Source: Aeromicrobium terrae
GTDB taxonomy: Bacteria; Actinomycetota; Actinomycetes; Propionibacteriales; Nocardioidaceae
Direction: 5' to 3'
NCBI RefSeq assembly: GCF_008039565.1
Contig: NZ_VDUX01000006.1
Coordinates: 124,001 to 188,000, forward strand
DNA: 64,000 bases
Under the pieces are notes generated by a model. That model saw only the letters and a program-made list of their open reading frames with translations, did no database searches and was not told the DNA's origin. Position 1 is the first letter of the stretch. Each line of letters begins with the position of its first letter. Shown piece by piece: positions 16,711-24,475 of the stretch. The translations under genes were made by a program, and so were the position numbers.

Positions 16711-17834
16711 GACTCGACCCCCTCGTACTGGCTGCGCCAGGCGACGTAGGCCGCCTGCTGCTCCTTCAGCTCGTCGGTCTGCTCGGTGTAGACCTGGTCG
16801 AACAGCGCCGCCAGGTCGGGCTCGGGCAGGGCGTGGCAGGCGGCGCGGATGTCCTCGCCCAGCTGCTCGGCCTCGGCCGCGATGTCGGTGAAAAACTGAT
16901 CAATGGTGCCGTTCGACCGCAAGTACGCTTCAACTCTTGCTATCGGGTCCTTGGCCTTCCACTCCTCGACCTCGTCGGCGTCGCGGTAGCGGGAGGCGTC
17001 GTCGGACGTGGTGTGCGCACCCATGCGGTAGGTGACCGCCTCGATGAGCATCGGGCCGCCGCCGTCGCGAGCCTGCTGGAGCGCCGCCGCGGTGACCGCC
17101 TGGCAGGCGAGGACGTCGTTGCCGTCGACGCGGACGCCCCGGAAGCCGAAGCCGGCCGCGCGCTGCGCGACCGGGACGGTCATCTGGCGGGACACCGGCA
17201 CGCTGATCGCGTACTGGTTGTTCTGGCAGAAGAAGACGACGGGCGCGTGGTTGACGGCCGCGAAGTCGAACGCCTCGTTGACGTCGCCTTGGCTGCTCGC
17301 GCCGTCGCCGAAGTAGGCGATGACGGCGGCGTCGCGGTCGGGGTCGCCCGTGCCGACGACGCCGTCGAGCGACAATCCGAGCGCGTAGCCGGTGGCGTGC
17401 AGGGTGTGCGCGCCGATGATGATGCTGATGAGCGCGAAGCCGTGCTCCGCCGGGACCCACCCGCCGAGGGAGACGCCGCGGAACAGTGCGAGGGCGGGGT
17501 CGACGCCGAGGCAGTACGCCACGCCGTGCTCGCGGTACGTGGGGAACGCGTAGTCCTGCTTGCGGAGCGCGCGGGCGGAGCCGACCTGGGCGGCCTCCTG
17601 GCCGAGGGCCTGCGGCCAGAGGCCGAGCTCACCGTGGCGCTGGAGCGCGAAGGCCTCGTTGTCGATGCGACGCGACATGACGAGGTCGCGGTAGAGGCTG
17701 CGGATCGCGGCGTCGTCGCCGTCGAAGTGGAACTCCGGGTGCTGCAGGCGCTCGCCCTCAGGGCTGAGCAGCTGGACGAGCGGGAGGTCGGCGCCCGGCG
17801 CCGACTCTACGGATGCGCTCACCGGAATGGTCAT
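16707..17834 (-). CDS. bkdA: Branched-chain 2-oxoacid dehydrogenase E1 alpha subunit
   Basis: The 375-residue protein holds the thiamine-diphosphate motif GDGASSQGDVNEAFDFAAV and the phosphorylation-loop-like segment YRMGAHTTSDDASRYRD typical of E1alpha. The start ATG at 17834 has a GAGGGG ribosome site. The sequence GSARALRKQDYAFPTYREHG favours the branched-chain rather than the pyruvate enzyme. About 20 codons at 16888-16950 (DPIARVEAYLRSNGTIDQFF) use A/T-ending codons such as ATA, GCA, AGA, GTT and TTT that are nearly absent from the neighbours. An aminotransferase gene lies upstream on the same strand. Confidence 0.93.
   Translation of the reverse strand: MTIPVSASVESAPGADLPLVQLLSPEGERLQHPEFHFDGDDAAIRSLYRDLVMSRRIDNEAFALQRHGELGLWPQALGQEAAQVGSARALRKQDYAFPTYREHGVAYCLGVDPALALFRGVSLGGWVPAEHGFALISIIIGAHTLHATGYALGLSLDGVVGTGDPDRDAAVIAYFGDGASSQGDVNEAFDFAAVNHAPVVFFCQNNQYAISVPVSRQMTVPVAQRAAGFGFRGVRVDGNDVLACQAVTAAALQQARDGGGPMLIEAVTYRMGAHTTSDDASRYRDADEVEEWKAKDPIARVEAYLRSNGTIDQFFTDIAAEAEQLGEDIRAACHALPEPDLAALFDQVYTEQTDELKEQQAAYVAWRSQYEGVES
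16888..16950 (-). other. Low-GC, rare-codon patch inside bkdA
   Basis: Within E1alpha the codons ATA, GCA, AGA, GTT, GAA, TTG, ATT, GAT and TTT fall in one run of about 20, whereas the flanking hundreds of codons end almost only in G or C. The protein sequence still fits the family, so this is not a frameshift. Local conversion from a lower-GC source, or selection on translation speed, are both possible. Confidence 0.6.
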
Positions 17835-17934
17835 GAGATCCCCTCATCTCGGCCGGTTGACGGGGTTGCCGCACCGGTGTCGAGTCTGGCCCGACGCCGG
17901 GCCGCATGGGTGGTGGACTCGAAATCGGGTGGAC

Positions 17935-17948
17935 GTGACCGCTGTCAC
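17935..17948. promoter_or_regulatory. Palindrome upstream of bkdA
   Basis: GTGACCGCTGTCAC has perfect 5-bp arms with a 4-nt spacer and lies about 100 nt upstream of the E1alpha start, in the 130-nt gap after the aminotransferase gene. It may be an operator for the bkd genes; the regulator is unknown. Confidence 0.4.
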
Positions 17949-17964
17949 ATCTGGCGCAAGGGTA

Positions 17965-19020
17965 TCAGGCGCGGAAGGCCGCGGAGGCCTTCAGGAAGCG
18001 ATCGTTCGCCGCCGGATCGCCGATGCTGACGCGCACCCCGTCGCCGGCGAACGGACGCACCGAGAGAGGGGCGCAGGCCTCGGCGAACGCGGTCGCGTCG
18101 TCGCCCAGCGGCAGCCAGACGAAGTTGGCCTGGGAGTCGGGGACCTCCCACCCCTGGGAGATGAGCGCGCGCCGCACGCGGGTGCGCTCGCCGACGATCG
18201 ACTCGACCCGCTCCATCAGCTCGTCCTCCGACTCCAGCGACGCCACGGCGGCCGCCTGGGCGAGGTCGGTGACGGTGAACGGCGGCGTCGCCTTGCGGAT
18301 CGACGCCGCGACGTCGGGGTCGGCGATCGCGTAGCCGACGCGCAGGCCGGCCAGGCCGTAGGCCTTGGAGAACGTGCGGAGGACGACGACGTTGTCGTGA
18401 CCGTCGAGCAAGCAGGACAGGCCGCTGGCGGCGTCCTCGCTGCGGACGAACTCGACGTACGCCTCGTCGACCACCACGAGCACGTGGTCGGGCACGACGT
18501 CGAGGAACGACTCGAGCACCTCCTGCGTGACGGCCGGGCCGGTGGGGTTGTTCGGGGTGCAGACGAGGACGACCTTGGTGCGCTCGGTGACCGCCTCGGC
18601 CATCGCGATGAGGTCGTGCGTGGCGTCGGGCCGCAGCGGGACACGGACCGAGGTGGCGCCGGTCATGTCGGCGGCGATCGGGTACGCCTCGAACGAGCGC
18701 CAGGCGTAGACGATCTCGTCGCCGGCCTCGCAGTACGCCGACAGCAGCGAGAACAGCACGGCGACCGATCCGGTGCCGGCGGCGAACCGCTCCGTCGGGA
18801 GGTCGAACTTCTTGCCGAGGGCGTCGTACAGGTCGGTCATGCCGGCGTCGGGGTAGCGGTTGATCCGCTCGAGCGCCTCGGTGGCGCGCTTCATGACGCC
18901 GGGGAGCGGCGGGTACGGGTTCTCGTTGCTCGACAGCTTGAGGTCGTCGCTGTCGGCGGGCCTCCCGGGCTTGTAGGGCGGGATGCCGTCGAGAACCTTC
19001 CGGGCCGGTGGGATGGGCAT
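17965..19020 (-). CDS. Aromatic amino acid / histidinol-phosphate-type aminotransferase
   Basis: The 351-residue fold-type I PLP enzyme is of HisC/Pat type. Visible are the N-terminal LSSNENPYPPLPGV, the cofactor loop VLVCTPNNPTGPA, the conserved VVDEAYVEF and the Schiff-base lysine in LRTFSKAYGLAGLRVGYA. The length and spacing fit the actinobacterial phenylalanine aminotransferase group as well as HisC, and no other histidine genes are nearby. It lies upstream of bkdABC on the same strand, so a role in producing 2-oxoacids is possible but not shown. The start codon is 38 nt from the divergent EamA gene. Confidence 0.88.
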   Translation of the reverse strand: MPIPPARKVLDGIPPYKPGRPADSDDLKLSSNENPYPPLPGVMKRATEALERINRYPDAGMTDLYDALGKKFDLPTERFAAGTGSVAVLFSLLSAYCEAGDEIVYAWRSFEAYPIAADMTGATSVRVPLRPDATHDLIAMAEAVTERTKVVLVCTPNNPTGPAVTQEVLESFLDVVPDHVLVVVDEAYVEFVRSEDAASGLSCLLDGHDNVVVLRTFSKAYGLAGLRVGYAIADPDVAASIRKATPPFTVTDLAQAAAVASLESEDELMERVESIVGERTRVRRALISQGWEVPDSQANFVWLPLGDDATAFAEACAPLSVRPFAGDGVRVSIGDPAANDRFLKASAAFRA

Positions 19021-19058
19021 GCAGCGAGGCTATCCCCGTCACGGTGCACAATCAGCCC

Positions 19059-20009
19059 GTGACCCGTGAGCACCGGCTGGCCTACGCGCTCGTGGTGCTC
19101 GCGGCGACGCTGTTCGGGCTGAACGCCGGGGTGTCGCGCATCCCGCTGCGCACCGGAACGCCCACGGACACGTTCACGACGGTCCGCATCACGGCGGCCT
19201 TCGCGGCGTTCGTGCTGATCGCGCTGCTGTTCGATCGGGCCGCGCTGCGCGTGCCGCGGGGCCGCGAGCTGCTGCTGATCGTCGGTCTCGGGCTGGTCGG
19301 GTTCGCCGGCGTGCAGTGGACGTACAACGTCGCGATCAACCGGCTGCCGCTGAGCATCGCGCTGCTGCTGGAGTACCTCGGGCCGGTGCTCGTGGTGCTG
19401 TGGGTGCGAGTGGTGCGGCGCGAGGCCGTGCACCCGCGCATGTGGCCCGCGCTCGGACTGGCGGTCGGCGGCCTGGCGGTGGTGAGCCAGGTCTGGGACG
19501 GCCTGACGCTCGACGGCCTCGGCGTCGCCATGGCCCTCGGCGCCGCTGTCTGCTTCGCCGCCTACTTCCTGATGGGCGAGCACAGCCACACCGTCGAGAG
19601 CGGTGGCCCGCTGCGCACGATCCTCTGGTCGTTCGCCGTCGCGGCGGTCGCGATGAACCTCGTCCAGCCGGCCTGGACCGCCGACGCCCTCGGCCACGAC
19701 GTCTCGATGCTGGGCCGGCTGTCCGAGACGTCGCTGCCCGCGTGGGTGGCGATGATCTACGTCGTCCTGCTCGGCACGGTGACGCCGTTCTTCCTGCTGC
19801 TCGTCGCCCTGCGGACGTTGAGCGCGACCGTCGTGAGCATCGTCGCGATGCTCGAGCCGGTCGTCGCCGCCACCGTCGGCTGGGCCTGGTTCCGCGAGAG
19901 CCTCACGCCGGTGCAGCTCCTCGGCATGGCGGCCGTCCTCGGCGGCATCGTCATGGCCCAGACCGCCCGCGCCGTCGAGCCCGAGCCCTCGCTCCCGCCG
20001 CCGCAGTAG
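19059..20009 (+). CDS. EamA-family (DMT) transporter
   Basis: The 316-residue protein has ten hydrophobic segments in two EamA repeats. The first half ends near the segment containing LSIALLLEYLGPVLVVLWVR, and the second repeat starts with TLDGLGVAMALGAAVCFAAY. This is the RhtA/YdcZ-like drug/metabolite exporter superfamily; amino acid or metabolite export is the usual role. GTG codons at 19044 and 19059 are possible starts. I prefer 19059, because a CACAAT -10-like box just before it suggests leaderless initiation. It diverges from the aminotransferase gene. Confidence 0.87.
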   Translation: MTREHRLAYALVVLAATLFGLNAGVSRIPLRTGTPTDTFTTVRITAAFAAFVLIALLFDRAALRVPRGRELLLIVGLGLVGFAGVQWTYNVAINRLPLSIALLLEYLGPVLVVLWVRVVRREAVHPRMWPALGLAVGGLAVVSQVWDGLTLDGLGVAMALGAAVCFAAYFLMGEHSHTVESGGPLRTILWSFAVAAVAMNLVQPAWTADALGHDVSMLGRLSETSLPAWVAMIYVVLLGTVTPFFLLLVALRTLSATVVSIVAMLEPVVAATVGWAWFRESLTPVQLLGMAAVLGGIVMAQTARAVEPEPSLPPPQ

Positions 20010-20048
20010 AACACGACGCGTGGTCTTCCCGCGACACCCGCGGGCCCC

Positions 20049-20879
20049 TCAGTGCTCGCTGAAGAACTGCAGCAACAGCGGGCCGAGGATCTGTGGGTCG
20101 ACGACGTGATCCGGCCCCTCGAGGGTCTCCCGTCGGGCGTGGGGCAGGAGGTCGGCAAGCTCGTCGGCTGCGCGGTCGAAGAAGTCCGAGGGCAGGCCTG
20201 CCATGTAGGGGACCGTGATCGGTCCTCCGGTGGTGATCAGGACCGGTTGGGTCACCGTTGCCAGTCGATCGGCCGGCAGCTGGTAGCGGTTGAGGAAGAG
20301 GCTGTCATGGACCAGCGTGGGCGCGAGGGCGACCGACTCCGCCCAATGCGCCGTCTGCTTGCCTGCCGCTTTCCTGGCCGCGATGTTGTCGTCGGAGGCG
20401 CCGGTCATCCGCATGAACAGCTCGAGAACCTCCTCGTCTCGTCCGGCGTCGAAGGCGCGTCGCGTGTCCGCGACGTACTCCTCGAATCGCGGACGTAGGT
20501 CGTCCCCGACCGCGTACGGCACCTCCCACACCGCGATCCGGTCGATGGCTGACCCGGCCGCGGCGGCCTCCAGCGCCAGAGCGCCCCCAGAGGACGCCCC
20601 GAACAGGTGCGCCGAACCGCCGGCCTCCGCGACCAACGCATCGAGGTCCTCGATCTCCCGCTCCACGGCGTAGGGCTCGGTGAAGCCGCTCGCGCCGCGT
20701 CCCCGACGGGCATAGTTGTAGACCGTGAAGTGCTCGGCGAGAGCAGGGACCAAGGAAGCGTTCTCGGCTCCGTCGTCCTGTGCGCCGCCCACCAGGACGA
20801 CAGCCGGGCCGCTTCCCTTCCGGTCGTAGGCGATGGTGGTGCCGTCGTGTGATGTCACGCGGAAGGCCATCTCGTTCAT
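20049..20879 (-). CDS. Alpha/beta hydrolase
   Basis: The 276-residue soluble hydrolase has the HG-type oxyanion region near AVVLVGGAQDD, the nucleophile elbow HLFGASSGGALALE (GxSxG) and a late histidine in EGPDHVVDPQ. The substrate is unknown. It lies 27 nt after a DoxX-family gene on the same strand, and a GGAGATG ribosome site precedes the ATG at 20879. The pair sits directly behind a PadR regulator gene, so all three are probably one stress- or xenobiotic-responsive unit. Confidence 0.87.
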   Translation of the reverse strand: MNEMAFRVTSHDGTTIAYDRKGSGPAVVLVGGAQDDGAENASLVPALAEHFTVYNYARRGRGASGFTEPYAVEREIEDLDALVAEAGGSAHLFGASSGGALALEAAAAGSAIDRIAVWEVPYAVGDDLRPRFEEYVADTRRAFDAGRDEEVLELFMRMTGASDDNIAARKAAGKQTAHWAESVALAPTLVHDSLFLNRYQLPADRLATVTQPVLITTGGPITVPYMAGLPSDFFDRAADELADLLPHARRETLEGPDHVVDPQILGPLLLQFFSEH

Positions 20880-20906
20880 CTCACATCTCCGTTCGAGAGG
20901 TTGGTC

Positions 20907-21329
20907 TCAGCGCCTGAGCAGTGTGCCGACGACGGCCTCGGTGCGCGACCACCGCGCCCTTGCGATCACGGCCGCCACGACGAGAAGGGCGAGCGGCAGC
21001 CAAGGGCTCTGCTCGATCACGAACAGATCAGTGATGACAGCACCGGTCAGCAATGCCGCCAACCCGAGACCGGCCAGGCCCGCCAGAGCCGGGATCAGCA
21101 GTCCGATCCCTCCCGCGACCTCCAGCGCTCCGACCAGGTACCGGAGCCACTGGCCGGCCCCGATGTCGGCGAACATGTCGACCATCGCCGGGTCGCCGGC
21201 GAGCTTCGAGATGCCGCCACCGGCGATGATCGCCGCCAGCACGACGTGCAGGATCCAGACCCCGATGCTGCTCGCCCGCCTGGGCGTGCGCGCGACGGTC
21301 TGCGAGCTGTTCTTGAGGATGGTGCTCAT
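20907..21329 (-). CDS. DoxX-family membrane protein
   Basis: The 140-residue protein has four transmembrane helices and the DoxX signature: a first helix with VLAAIIAGGGISKLAGDP, then YLVGALEVAGGIGLLIPALA. DoxX-family proteins are small quinone- or thiol-linked membrane proteins often placed beside redox or detoxification genes. Its promoter region, between 21330 and the end of the PadR gene, holds two 17-bp direct repeats that are probable operators. The alpha/beta hydrolase follows. Confidence 0.87.
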   Translation of the reverse strand: MSTILKNSSQTVARTPRRASSIGVWILHVVLAAIIAGGGISKLAGDPAMVDMFADIGAGQWLRYLVGALEVAGGIGLLIPALAGLAGLGLAALLTGAVITDLFVIEQSPWLPLALLVVAAVIARARWSRTEAVVGTLLRR

Positions 21330-21354
21330 GCGGCTCTCCCTGCCATGTCCGGGC

Positions 21355-21425
21355 TTGACTGACTAGTCAAGTTTGATTACTTGGTCCACGGTAGGCGAGG
21401 AGAAACATCTAGTCAAGGTTGATTA
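21355..21425. promoter_or_regulatory. Twin 17-bp direct repeats, probable PadR operators
   Basis: CTAGTCAAGTTTGATTA (21363-21379) and CTAGTCAAGGTTGATTA (21409-21425) differ at one base and are 46 bp apart. The first also overlaps the inverted repeat TTGACT-GACT-AGTCAA (21355-21370). They occupy the doxX promoter, and the second runs into the stop codon of the PadR gene. Their AT content contrasts with the surroundings. Regulation of doxX by the adjacent PadR protein is inferred. Confidence 0.65.
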
Positions 21426-21995
21426 GTGGACGGTTCGCCACGACCCCGGATCATCGGCCATGGTGTAGGCGCCCTCAGCCAGTCGTTGGCTCAGGCTCTT
21501 CGCCCACTCCAGCTCGGTGCGTGCATGTCCCGCCCACAGCTCGGCCTGATCGCGGACGTGTTCGGGAACGTCGGGATTCGGGTGCTCCCGCCACGTGGTC
21601 TGCTCCACGAGCTCCGCTTCCAGGCGCGCGACCCGCTCGTCGACGTGCGCGATGGCATCTGCCCTCGTCAGCATGGGCAGCATGGCGATCGACGCGTTCA
21701 GCATGGTGGGGTCATGGGTGCGCCGCAGCCCGTCGCGGACCAGCTCGACCATCTCGTCACGTCCCCGAGCTGTCACGCGGTACAGAACGCGTTCCGGGCC
21801 GGAGCTGCCCGGCTCGGCGTGCTCGGTGAGGAGGCCATCAGCGGCCGCCTTCTTCAGCGCGTGATAGATCGAGCCGGGCTTGATCTTGGCCCAGATCTCC
21901 GCACGCCAGCCCTGCAGCTCGGACCGCACCTGGTAGCCGTGCGCGCCGCCAGAGAGGTGCACGACACCGAGTACCAGGAGCCTCGTCGCCGACAT
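21423..21995 (-). CDS. PadR-family transcriptional regulator
   Basis: The 190-residue regulator starts at the ATG at 21995 behind GGAGGTGG. The PadR winged helix is at residues 1-90 (LGVVHLSGGAHGYQVRSEL, IWAKIKPGSIYHALKKA, then the wing GSSGPERVLYRVTARG). A C-terminal Vir_act_alpha_C-like helical dimerisation region follows. PadR proteins usually repress neighbouring membrane or detoxification genes until an inducer binds. The direct repeats at 21363-21425 immediately after it, in front of doxX, are the likely targets. Confidence 0.93.
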   Translation of the reverse strand: MSATRLLVLGVVHLSGGAHGYQVRSELQGWRAEIWAKIKPGSIYHALKKAAADGLLTEHAEPGSSGPERVLYRVTARGRDEMVELVRDGLRRTHDPTMLNASIAMLPMLTRADAIAHVDERVARLEAELVEQTTWREHPNPDVPEHVRDQAELWAGHARTELEWAKSLSQRLAEGAYTMADDPGSWRTVH

Positions 21996-22159
21996 GCGCC
22001 CACCTCCGCTCCATCTGCTCGGACTCGCACCGCTGGCGCGCCGCCAGGGTGTGATGTCAACACCCAGCAACACTAGGGTGCCCCCTCTTGGCCCGGGTAG
22101 GAGCAGGCACTTCCGCGTCGCGCGGAGGACGGATCGGGTCCAGCCCATAGGCTGGGCGC

Positions 22160-22540
22160 ATGCCCCGACTGATCACGTCCTGGATCCTCAGCGCCGCGTC
22201 GCTCGCGGTCGCCGCGTGGCTCCTCGGCTCGCACATGAGCATCGGCGTGGAGTCCGACTCGACGTCCGACCGGCTCCTCACGCTCGCCGCGGTGGCGGCC
22301 GTCTTCACGATCATCGACTCGTTCGTCGGTCCGGTGGTCAAGGTGCTGTCGCTGCCGTTCATCATCGTGACGCTCGGCTTCGCACTGCTCGTCATCAACG
22401 CGCTGCTCCTGATGCTGACGGACAAGATCACCGGCGAGCTCGACGTCGCCTTCTACGTCGAGAGCTTCGGCTGGGCGCTGCTGGGCTCGATCGTCATCTC
22501 GATCGTCAACGCGATCCTCGGGGGGTTCGCGAAGCGGTGA
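22160..22540 (+). CDS. Phage-holin-4-family (YvlD-like) membrane protein
   Basis: The 126-residue protein has four transmembrane helices and the family pattern: a first helix ending in AVAAWLLGSHMSIGVE, then TIIDSFVGPVVKVLSLPFIIVTLGFALLV with the conserved LPxxxxTLGxxxxxxN segment, and a last helix with LLGSIVISIVNAIL. The family is widespread and of unknown function, and it is not evidence of a prophage. The stop overlaps the start of the tyrosine phosphatase gene (GTGA), so the pair is coupled. The preceding gap carries no other gene. Confidence 0.85.
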   Translation: MPRLITSWILSAASLAVAAWLLGSHMSIGVESDSTSDRLLTLAAVAAVFTIIDSFVGPVVKVLSLPFIIVTLGFALLVINALLLMLTDKITGELDVAFYVESFGWALLGSIVISIVNAILGGFAKR

Positions 22541-23040
22541 GCGAGCCGTTCCGCATCGGGATCGTCTGCCTCGGCAACATCTGCCGGTCCCCCATGGCCC
22601 ACGTCGTCCTCCAGGACCGCATCGACCGCGCCGGGCTCACTGACCAGGTCGTCGTGTCGTCGTCGGGCACGGGCGGGTGGCACCGGGGCGAGCCGATGGA
22701 CCGGCGCGCCGCCACCACCCTCACCGACGCCGGCTATGACGCGACCCGGCACGTCGCCCGCACGTTCTCGCCCGACTGGTACGCCGAGAACGACCTCCTG
22801 CTCGCCATGGACCAGAGCAACTACGCCGACATGATCGAGCAGGCCCCGACCGTCGAGGCGCAGCAGCAGGTGCGCATGTTCCGGTCGTTCGACCCCGAGG
22901 CGCCGAGCCCCGACGCCGAGGTGCCCGATCCCTGGTACGGCGGGCCCGAAGGCTTCGCCGAGGTGCTCGAGATGGTGGAGCGCACGGCCGACGAGATCAT
23001 CGAACGACTTCCGGAGTTTGCGCCCGGGGTGCGTTGGTGA
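22537..23040 (+). CDS. Low-molecular-weight protein tyrosine phosphatase
   Basis: The 167-residue enzyme has the CX5RS phosphate loop near the N-terminus (VCLGNICRSPMAH) and the general-acid loop in VPDPWYGGPEGF. Both catalytic elements of the PtpA/LMW-PTP family are intact. These cytosolic or exported phosphatases remove phosphate from tyrosine residues and often act on capsule or cell-envelope systems. It starts at a GTG overlapping the previous stop. A copy of the structured repeat lies 32 nt after its end. Confidence 0.93.
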   Translation: MSEPFRIGIVCLGNICRSPMAHVVLQDRIDRAGLTDQVVVSSSGTGGWHRGEPMDRRAATTLTDAGYDATRHVARTFSPDWYAENDLLLAMDQSNYADMIEQAPTVEAQQQVRMFRSFDPEAPSPDAEVPDPWYGGPEGFAEVLEMVERTADEIIERLPEFAPGVRW

Positions 23041-23072
23041 AGTCCGCGCAGTCGATCCGGGCGTCATCCGCG

Positions 23073-23145
23073 CCCGCCTGACGAGGCCGAGGTCCGAAGC
23101 CATACCGGGGTTGTCTTGCGAGGGCCGAGAACGATGTCAGGCGGG
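23073..23145 (+). ncRNA. Candidate structured RNA or structured repeat, copy B
   Basis: A perfect 10-bp stem joins CCCGCCTGAC (23073-23082) and GTCAGGCGGG (23136-23145). The loop shares GGCCGAGG, ACCGGGGTTGT and CGAGAACG with copy A at 5556-5627, in the same order and spacing. Two stem positions show compensatory change between the copies. It fills the intergenic space between the phosphatase and the kinase-like gene. No known family was recognised, and the functional strand is assumed. Confidence 0.5.
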
Positions 23146-23213
23146 ATGCGGGGGCGTCCGGGCGGCGCGGGGACTTCGCCAACGTGCCCAGCTTTCCCGG
23201 TAACGTCGCAGGC

Positions 23214-24092
23214 ATGGCACGGATGTCGGGCACCGCGGCGCGGGCCGAGGCGCTCCTCGGCCACGGCGTCATCTCGACGACGCCCGTGGCCGGCGGCGAC
23301 ATCTGCACCTCCACGCGCCTGCGCCTGAGCGACGGGCGCAACGCGATCATCAAGACCCGTCCGCAGCCGCCCGAGGGTTTCTTCGCGCGCGAGGCCGAGG
23401 GCCTGAAGTGGCTCGCCGAGGCCAAGGGCGCTCGCGTGGCCGAGCTGCTCGCCGTCGCCGACGACTGCATCATCGTCGCCTGGGTCGAGCCGGGGAAGCC
23501 CACCACCGACGCGGCCGAGCGGCTCGGCCAGTCGCTGGCCGCCCTGCACGCCGCGGGCGCCGAGCAGTTCGGTGCCGACGTCGACGGCTACATCGGTCTC
23601 GCACCGCTGCCCAACCGGCCGCTGCCTACCTGGCCGGAGTTCTACGCGTCGCGGCGGGTGATGCCGTACGTGCGGGCAGCCGTCGACCGCAAGGCCCTCA
23701 GCATCGAGCAGGCCAACACCATCGAGGCCGCGATGCGTCGCATCCACGACTTCGCCGGCGAGGCCGAGCCGCCCGCCCGCATCCACGGTGACCTGTGGTC
23801 GGGCAACGTCGTGTGGGGCACCGACGGCGACGCCTGGCTGATCGACCCCGCCGCCCACGGCGGCCACCGCGAGACCGACCTGGCGATGCTCGCGCTGTTC
23901 GGCCTCCCGCACCTGCAGCGCGTGCTCGACGCCTACGACGAGGCCGCGCCGCTCGCGGAGGGCTGGAAGGAGCGCGTCGGCCTGCACCAGCTGCACCCGC
24001 TGCTCGTGCACGCCGTGCTGTTCGGCGGCACGTACGGCGCCCGCGCCACCGCGGCCGCCCAGTCGCTGCTCGACGGACCGTCCGAGGACTGA
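23214..24092 (+). CDS. Fructosamine kinase family protein
   Basis: The 292-residue protein has a protein-kinase/APH-like fold of the fructosamine kinase family. A lysine lies in NAIIKTRPQPPEGFFAREAEG, the catalytic aspartate in RIHGDLWSGNVVWG and the metal-binding aspartate in AWLIDPAAHGGHRETDLAM. Family members phosphorylate ketosamines on glycated proteins or small molecules so that they decompose. The ATG at 23214 follows a GTAACGT box, so a leaderless message is possible; an upstream GTG at 23184 is in frame. The stop coincides with the start of the 172-bp tandem repeat. Confidence 0.88.
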   Translation: MARMSGTAARAEALLGHGVISTTPVAGGDICTSTRLRLSDGRNAIIKTRPQPPEGFFAREAEGLKWLAEAKGARVAELLAVADDCIIVAWVEPGKPTTDAAERLGQSLAALHAAGAEQFGADVDGYIGLAPLPNRPLPTWPEFYASRRVMPYVRAAVDRKALSIEQANTIEAAMRRIHDFAGEAEPPARIHGDLWSGNVVWGTDGDAWLIDPAAHGGHRETDLAMLALFGLPHLQRVLDAYDEAAPLAEGWKERVGLHQLHPLLVHAVLFGGTYGARATAAAQSLLDGPSED

Positions 24093-24262
24093 CCGTCGGT
24101 CTGCGGGCGCGACGGCAGCCCGCGGTCGCTAGGGCGAAGCCCGGGAGCGAAGCGAAGCGACCTTCCGTGGGAGTTGACGGTGACGTCGCTTCGGTCGCAG
24201 AGCTCCCTCCCGCGGCTCCGCCGCTAGCGACCGTCGGACGGAGGCGAGCCGAGCGAGGACCC
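24091..24262. repeat. 172-bp tandem repeat, unit 1
   Basis: The unit starts GACCGTCGGT and contains two near-complementary arms: GGTCGCTAGGGCGAAGCC and, at 24184-24232, a block ending CCGCCGCTAGCGACC. It can form a large hairpin. It is repeated immediately downstream with only a few differences, and the 24184-24232 block recurs inside the AtuA-family gene at 56709-56810. The 383-nt space between the kinase-like gene and the response regulator is otherwise empty of genes. Confidence 0.85.
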
Positions 24263-24421
24263 GACCGTCGGTCTTCGGGCGCGACGCCAGCCCGCGGTCG
24301 CTAGGGCGAAGCCCGGGAGCGAAGCGAAGCGACCTTCCGTGGGAGTTGACGGTGACGTCGCTTCGGTCGCAGAGCTCCCTCCCGCGGCTCCGCCGCTAGC
24401 GACCTTCGGACGGAGGCGAGC
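24263..24421. repeat. 172-bp tandem repeat, unit 2 (about 159 bp present)
   Basis: The second copy begins with the same GACCGTCGGT exactly 172 bp after unit 1 and ends at GAGGCGAGCC. Differences from unit 1 are single bases (CTTCGG for CTGCGG, GCCAGC for GCAGCC context, ACCTTCGG for ACCGTCGG). The near identity points to a recent duplication. Confidence 0.85.
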
Positions 24422-24437
24422 CCACGTCGACCGGCGT

Positions 24438-24453
24438 CTCAGCGAGGACTCAG
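24438..24453 (+). promoter_or_regulatory. Direct-repeat box upstream of the mprA-like gene
   Basis: CTCAGCGAGGACTCAG carries two CTCAG pentamers exactly 11 bp apart, 23 nt before the start codon. The same arrangement occurs upstream of the protease gene at 26558-26573. OmpR/PhoB-type regulators bind direct repeats with this spacing, so this is a likely autoregulatory site. Confidence 0.65.
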
Positions 24454-24475
24454 CCGCACCCGGCACACTGGGGTC

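Noticed and set aside
22160-22540. Holin-like protein as a sign of a prophage
   Set aside because: The four-helix family is a common chromosomal protein; no integrase, capsid or lysis genes are nearby.
24091-24421. CRISPR array
   Set aside because: The two units are 172 bp, directly adjacent and without variable spacers; they are a tandem duplication of a palindromic repeat.
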